A DNA stretch of 6,785 nt, from contig JALQYS010000277.1 in assembly GCA_023254015.1 (NCBI GenBank), positions 1-6,785 on the forward strand. Direction: 5' to 3'. Of the stretch, positions 6,142 through 6,785 are shown piece after piece; positions within the stretch are counted from its first letter, which is position 1, and each line of letters opens with the position of its first letter. A program made the position numbers and the translations under genes. This DNA comes from Paracoccaceae bacterium. GTDB lineage: Bacteria; Pseudomonadota; Alphaproteobacteria; Rhodobacterales; Rhodobacteraceae. Below the pieces are notes generated by a model. The model did not search any database. It was not told the DNA's origin and worked only from the letters and a program-made list of their open reading frames with translations.

Positions 6142-6170
6142 ACTATCACGACAAAAAACCGTCCTGTCAA
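6142..6170 (-). promoter_or_regulatory. Sigma70-like promoter of the receiver-membrane protein-kinase operon
   Basis: On the minus strand a perfect -35 hexamer TTGACA (6165-6170) is followed after exactly 17 bp by GATAGT (6142-6147), four of six matches to TATAAT. It lies in the 80-bp gap between the ScfR-like stop and the receiver start and leaves about 30 bp of leader. The spacer contains the 12-bp word also found upstream of the FliM-like gene. No convincing terminator for the upstream regulator gene is seen in this gap. Confidence 0.6.
6155..6166 (-). repeat. 12-bp word shared with the FliM-like upstream region (copy 2)
   Basis: It reads CAGGACGGTTTT on the minus strand, identical to 2674-2685. 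It begins within the -35 box and fills most of the promoter spacer. A related GACGTTTT lies just upstream (minus strand, about 6168-6175). A protein bound here would be placed to block or alter polymerase binding. Confidence 0.4.
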
Positions 6171-6185
6171 AACGTCTGATCGCGG

Positions 6186-6785
6186 CTAGACCGTGAGAAT
6201 CGTCGGCTCGCGCCGGGCGGCGCAGGAGGGACGCGGGCAGATGCGGCAGGTCGCCCCCACCTCGGCCGCAGGCTCGGGGCCGGGCGGTTCTGCCGCCAGA
6301 AGCATCGCCGCCTCGCGCAGTTCCGGGCCGCGAAAGCCCGCCGGATAGCGGACCTGACAGAAGGCCCGGGCGCGAAACCGCCCGCCATGGGGGCCGGGCA
6401 GCACGATCACCCGTTCGATCGGGGTTTCGGGCCGGGCCAGCGCCTGAAACAGCGGCCAAAGCGGACAGGCCGCGCCAAACCGCGGCGGGGCAAAGCCCGG
6501 AACGGTCTTGCGCAGGGTCAAGGTGCCCGAGGCATCGCAGATCAGCAGGCCAAGGCCCGAGCCTGGCCGCAGGGCGAGGCGGCGAAAGGCGGTCAGCGGT
6601 TCGGCGTCAAAGGCCGAGGCCAGCGCCAGAGGGTCCGGCCCCAGCCGCCGCAGCATCCCCTGAAAGGCCGGATCGGGCATCGATGCAAGATCGGCCTGCG
6701 CCCGCTCGGCCATGGCGCGGGCCAGTTCGCGTCCGGCCTGGCTGGCCAGTTGGCTGGAGCCGGAAATCCCCTCGGCCTGCGCAAG
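6186..6785 (-). CDS. ScfR/DUF2083-type short-chain acyl-CoA responsive regulator, C-terminal part (5' end outside window)
   Basis: The frame is open from the window edge to TAG, giving the last 199 residues. The core RRLALRPGSGLGLLICDASGTLTLRKTVPGFAPPRFGAACPLWPLFQALARP resembles the C-terminal domain of XRE-family regulators such as RamB and PrpR, which sense short-chain acyl-CoAs and control acetate or propionate metabolism. The tail CRICPRPSCAARREP (cysteines at window residues 180, 183 and 188) plus C107 and C143 could hold a metal or Fe-S cluster; from memory, mycobacterial PrpR is reported to bind one. The N-terminal helix-turn-helix and IrrE-like part would lie to the right of the window. 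An internal ATG at 6713 is not the start, because the conserved family fold continues through it. It is on the same strand as the receiver operon, 80 bp upstream, but that operon has its own promoter. Confidence 0.8.
   Translation of the reverse strand, partial: LAQAEGISGSSQLASQAGRELARAMAERAQADLASMPDPAFQGMLRRLGPDPLALASAFDAEPLTAFRRLALRPGSGLGLLICDASGTLTLRKTVPGFAPPRFGAACPLWPLFQALARPETPIERVIVLPGPHGGRFRARAFCQVRYPAGFRGPELREAAMLLAAEPPGPEPAAEVGATCRICPRPSCAARREPTILTV

Noticed and set aside
6106..6459. N-terminal extension of the response regulator upstream of ATG 6105
   Set aside because: It would cross the promoter gap and overlap the conserved end of the ScfR-like gene in another frame. The receiver fold starts at 6105.

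Overview
The window is GC-rich, gene-dense alphaproteobacterial DNA. The protein families and their order (Blh/YeeE sulfur genes, an ScfR-type regulator, a transporter-like histidine kinase) look most like a Rhodobacterales chromosome (Rhodobacter/Paracoccus relatives). This placement is by recognition, not by a search. Almost every base is coding. No RNA gene, insertion sequence, CRISPR array or phage gene was seen, and no stretch over 300 bases lacks a gene.

The left part (1-1668, + strand) is the 3' end of a sulfur operon. It holds the C-terminus of a Blh/ETHE1-like persulfide dioxygenase, two half-size YeeE/YedE membrane proteins (together one sulfur-compound transporter module), and a small DUF442/rhodanese-like sulfur transferase. 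The likely joint role is uptake or export of a reduced sulfur species and detoxification of sulfide/persulfide. The promoter and any BigR/SqrR-type repressor would lie left of the window.

The right part (1675-6785, - strand) converges on it with only 6 bp between stop codons. In transcription order it contains: the C-terminal part of an ScfR/DUF2083-type short-chain acyl-CoA regulator with a cysteine cluster; an 80-bp gap with a good sigma70-like promoter (TTGACA-N17-GATAGT); a CheY-like receiver-only response regulator; a small two-helix membrane protein; a large CbrA-type sensor kinase with a complete sodium/solute symporter domain, a STAC domain, a coiled coil and a HisKA/HATPase core; a 61-bp gap; and a stand-alone FliM-like protein with a C-terminal SpoA domain. 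Receiver, membrane protein and kinase are separated by 4 and 1 bp and are almost certainly cotranscribed.

The most interesting material is this signalling cluster: a transporter-shaped sensor, a receiver with no DNA-binding output, a previously unnamed small membrane protein and an orphan flagellar-switch-like protein lacking the usual CheY-binding N-terminus. An identical 12-bp word occurs in both intergenic gaps of the cluster, which hints at shared control.
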